This document shows positions 63,226 to 64,000 of a DNA stretch of 64,000 bases, in pieces. Numbering within the stretch: the first letter of the stretch is position 1; each line of letters starts with the position of its first letter. The position numbers and the translations under genes were made by a program. The DNA lies in NCBI RefSeq assembly GCF_029690045.1, contig NZ_CP121464.1:2666001-2730000 (forward strand). Direction: 5' to 3'. The notes beneath the pieces are model-generated. The model saw only the letters and a list, made by a program, of their open reading frames with translations, was not told the DNA's origin and searched no databases. Source of the stretch: Janthinobacterium rivuli. Lineage in GTDB: Bacteria; Pseudomonadota; Gammaproteobacteria; Burkholderiales; Burkholderiaceae_D.

Positions 63226-63810
63226 TCAGCGCTGGCCCCAGACGGCGTCTTCCGTCCAGCCCAGCTCCGCAAAATCCTGCGCCCGCTCGTCCGCCTCGCC
63301 GGCGCAATAGAACTCGTCGAGCTGGGGCGGCGCGATGCGCGTGCCGGCCAGCATGGCGTGCACTTGCCCCCGGTGGTGGATCTGGTGCTGGAACAGATGC
63401 GCCAGCATGCGCAGTCGCGTGTCGACTTGCGGCGTGTCGCGCAATATCGTCACGGGCCGCGCCAGGTCCGCATCGCACAGGCTGCGGCAATGGGCAATCA
63501 GGCGCAGGTCCGACGCGCACTGCGCCGCGTGAAGGGCCGCGCAGTCGGTAAATGGCTCGTCCTTTTCAAAGAAGACATAGCAGTCGGCATGCGGCGCTTC
63601 GCCGCGCAGCTCGCGTTCGAGCGCATCGAGGTAAAACCAGTCGCATGTGAGGATATGGTTCAGGGTGGACTGGATGGTGGGGAAAAAGCTGACGCGCGTG
63701 GCCTGGAACTCGGCCTGGCTCAGCTGTCCGCAAGCCTTCAGCAGGCGGTGGTTGGCCCAGGCGTTGTTGCAGGCCTGAGCGGTGATGTACTGGGCAAGCA
63801 TATTGCTCAT
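63226..63810 (-). CDS. DinB-family protein
   Basis: 194 residues, a four-helix bundle with the metal-binding histidines of the family: His52 (LNHILTCDWFYLDALE) and the HQIHHRGQVH segment (His142, His145, His146). These proteins are thiol-dependent transferase-like or damage-inducible; no activity is known for this branch. Confidence 0.88.
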   Translation of the reverse strand: MSNMLAQYITAQACNNAWANHRLLKACGQLSQAEFQATRVSFFPTIQSTLNHILTCDWFYLDALERELRGEAPHADCYVFFEKDEPFTDCAALHAAQCASDLRLIAHCRSLCDADLARPVTILRDTPQVDTRLRMLAHLFQHQIHHRGQVHAMLAGTRIAPPQLDEFYCAGEADERAQDFAELGWTEDAVWGQR

Positions 63811-63970
63811 GATTTACCTTGCAAAGCAGGGAAGCTGCGAGAGCGCCACTGTAACACTTTGCGGCAGATGAACAACGCCGGTCACGCCCGCCGCACCGGC
63901 ACGGCTGTCATCAAGTAAAATCGCGGGGCGGATGTCGCGATAGTGATGCAGATAGGGCTGGAAGAATAAA

Positions 63971-64000
63971 ATGGGTTGGATAGGAAAATTACTGAACGGC
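63971..64000 (+). CDS. Start of a gene cut by the window edge
   Basis: ATG at 63971 with GGAAG nearby gives MGWIGKLLNG before the window ends. Too short to identify. Confidence 0.3.
   Translation, partial: MGWIGKLLNG

Overview
The window is GC-rich chromosome from a betaproteobacterium, most likely Oxalobacteraceae (Janthinobacterium, Duganella or Massilia-like). This is an inference from gene content and codon style: a phasin, an ArgP/LysE pair, a subclass B3 metallo-beta-lactamase, coniferyl-aldehyde dehydrogenase, many MocR, LysR and MarR regulators, and dispersed palindromes of a type I associate with that group. No rRNA, tRNA or CRISPR array was seen.

Layout. 1-5.4 kb: an MFS exporter divergent from a LysR regulator, a patatin-like protein and a methyl-accepting chemotaxis protein. 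5.5-8.9 kb: an accessory stretch of small minus-strand orphan genes, nearly all with a related GTCCGCT..TGGCCG repeat just beyond the 3' end. 9-24.6 kb: mostly housekeeping and metabolism (SRPBCC, creatininase-like, YncE propeller, VOC, phasin, lipoprotein esterase, ArgP/LysE, aldehyde dehydrogenase, TrxC, a MarR plus alkylation-repair pair, DUF1287, MocR with an AhpD-like target, Bcr/CflA efflux). 24.7-28.8 kb: serine acetyltransferase EpsC, a META lipoprotein, the B3 beta-lactamase and a low-GC AbiJ-like predicted nuclease. 29.1-37.4 kb: an organosulfur island with two divergent units. One is an SfnB-like dehydrogenase, MetQ-like binding protein and FMN monooxygenase; the other is ssuEADCB. 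The left unit ends in a broken binding-protein gene beside the AbiJ-like insertion. 37.4-50.7 kb: HAD phosphatase, second META protein, hydrolase plus MocR, BenE, CPBP protease, gamma-carbonic anhydrase, TetR unit, desaturase, a complete yfiR-yfiN-yfiB cyclic-di-GMP module followed by gntK, and a CPA1 antiporter. 50.9-55.8 kb: a three-subunit molybdenum hydroxylase (cytochrome c, 2Fe-2S, Mo subunit) and a hydrolase.

55.8-58.9 kb is a low-GC island between a 104-bp fragment of fghA and the intact fghA. It holds an IS3 element inserted with a TGA target duplication exactly inside a HEPN-like gene. The 222-residue open frame can be restored by removing the IS. The island also holds a decapitated H-NS gene and unassigned debris. 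58.9-64 kb returns to core genes (fghA, sirtuin, signal peptidase I, small membrane proteins, GNAT, VOC, DinB).

The most promising observations are the IS-broken HEPN gene, the AbiJ-like nuclease at an island junction, the cassette-like orphan-gene stretch, the YfiRNB-gluconokinase operon, and hydrolase homologues whose nucleophile elbows lack the expected serine.
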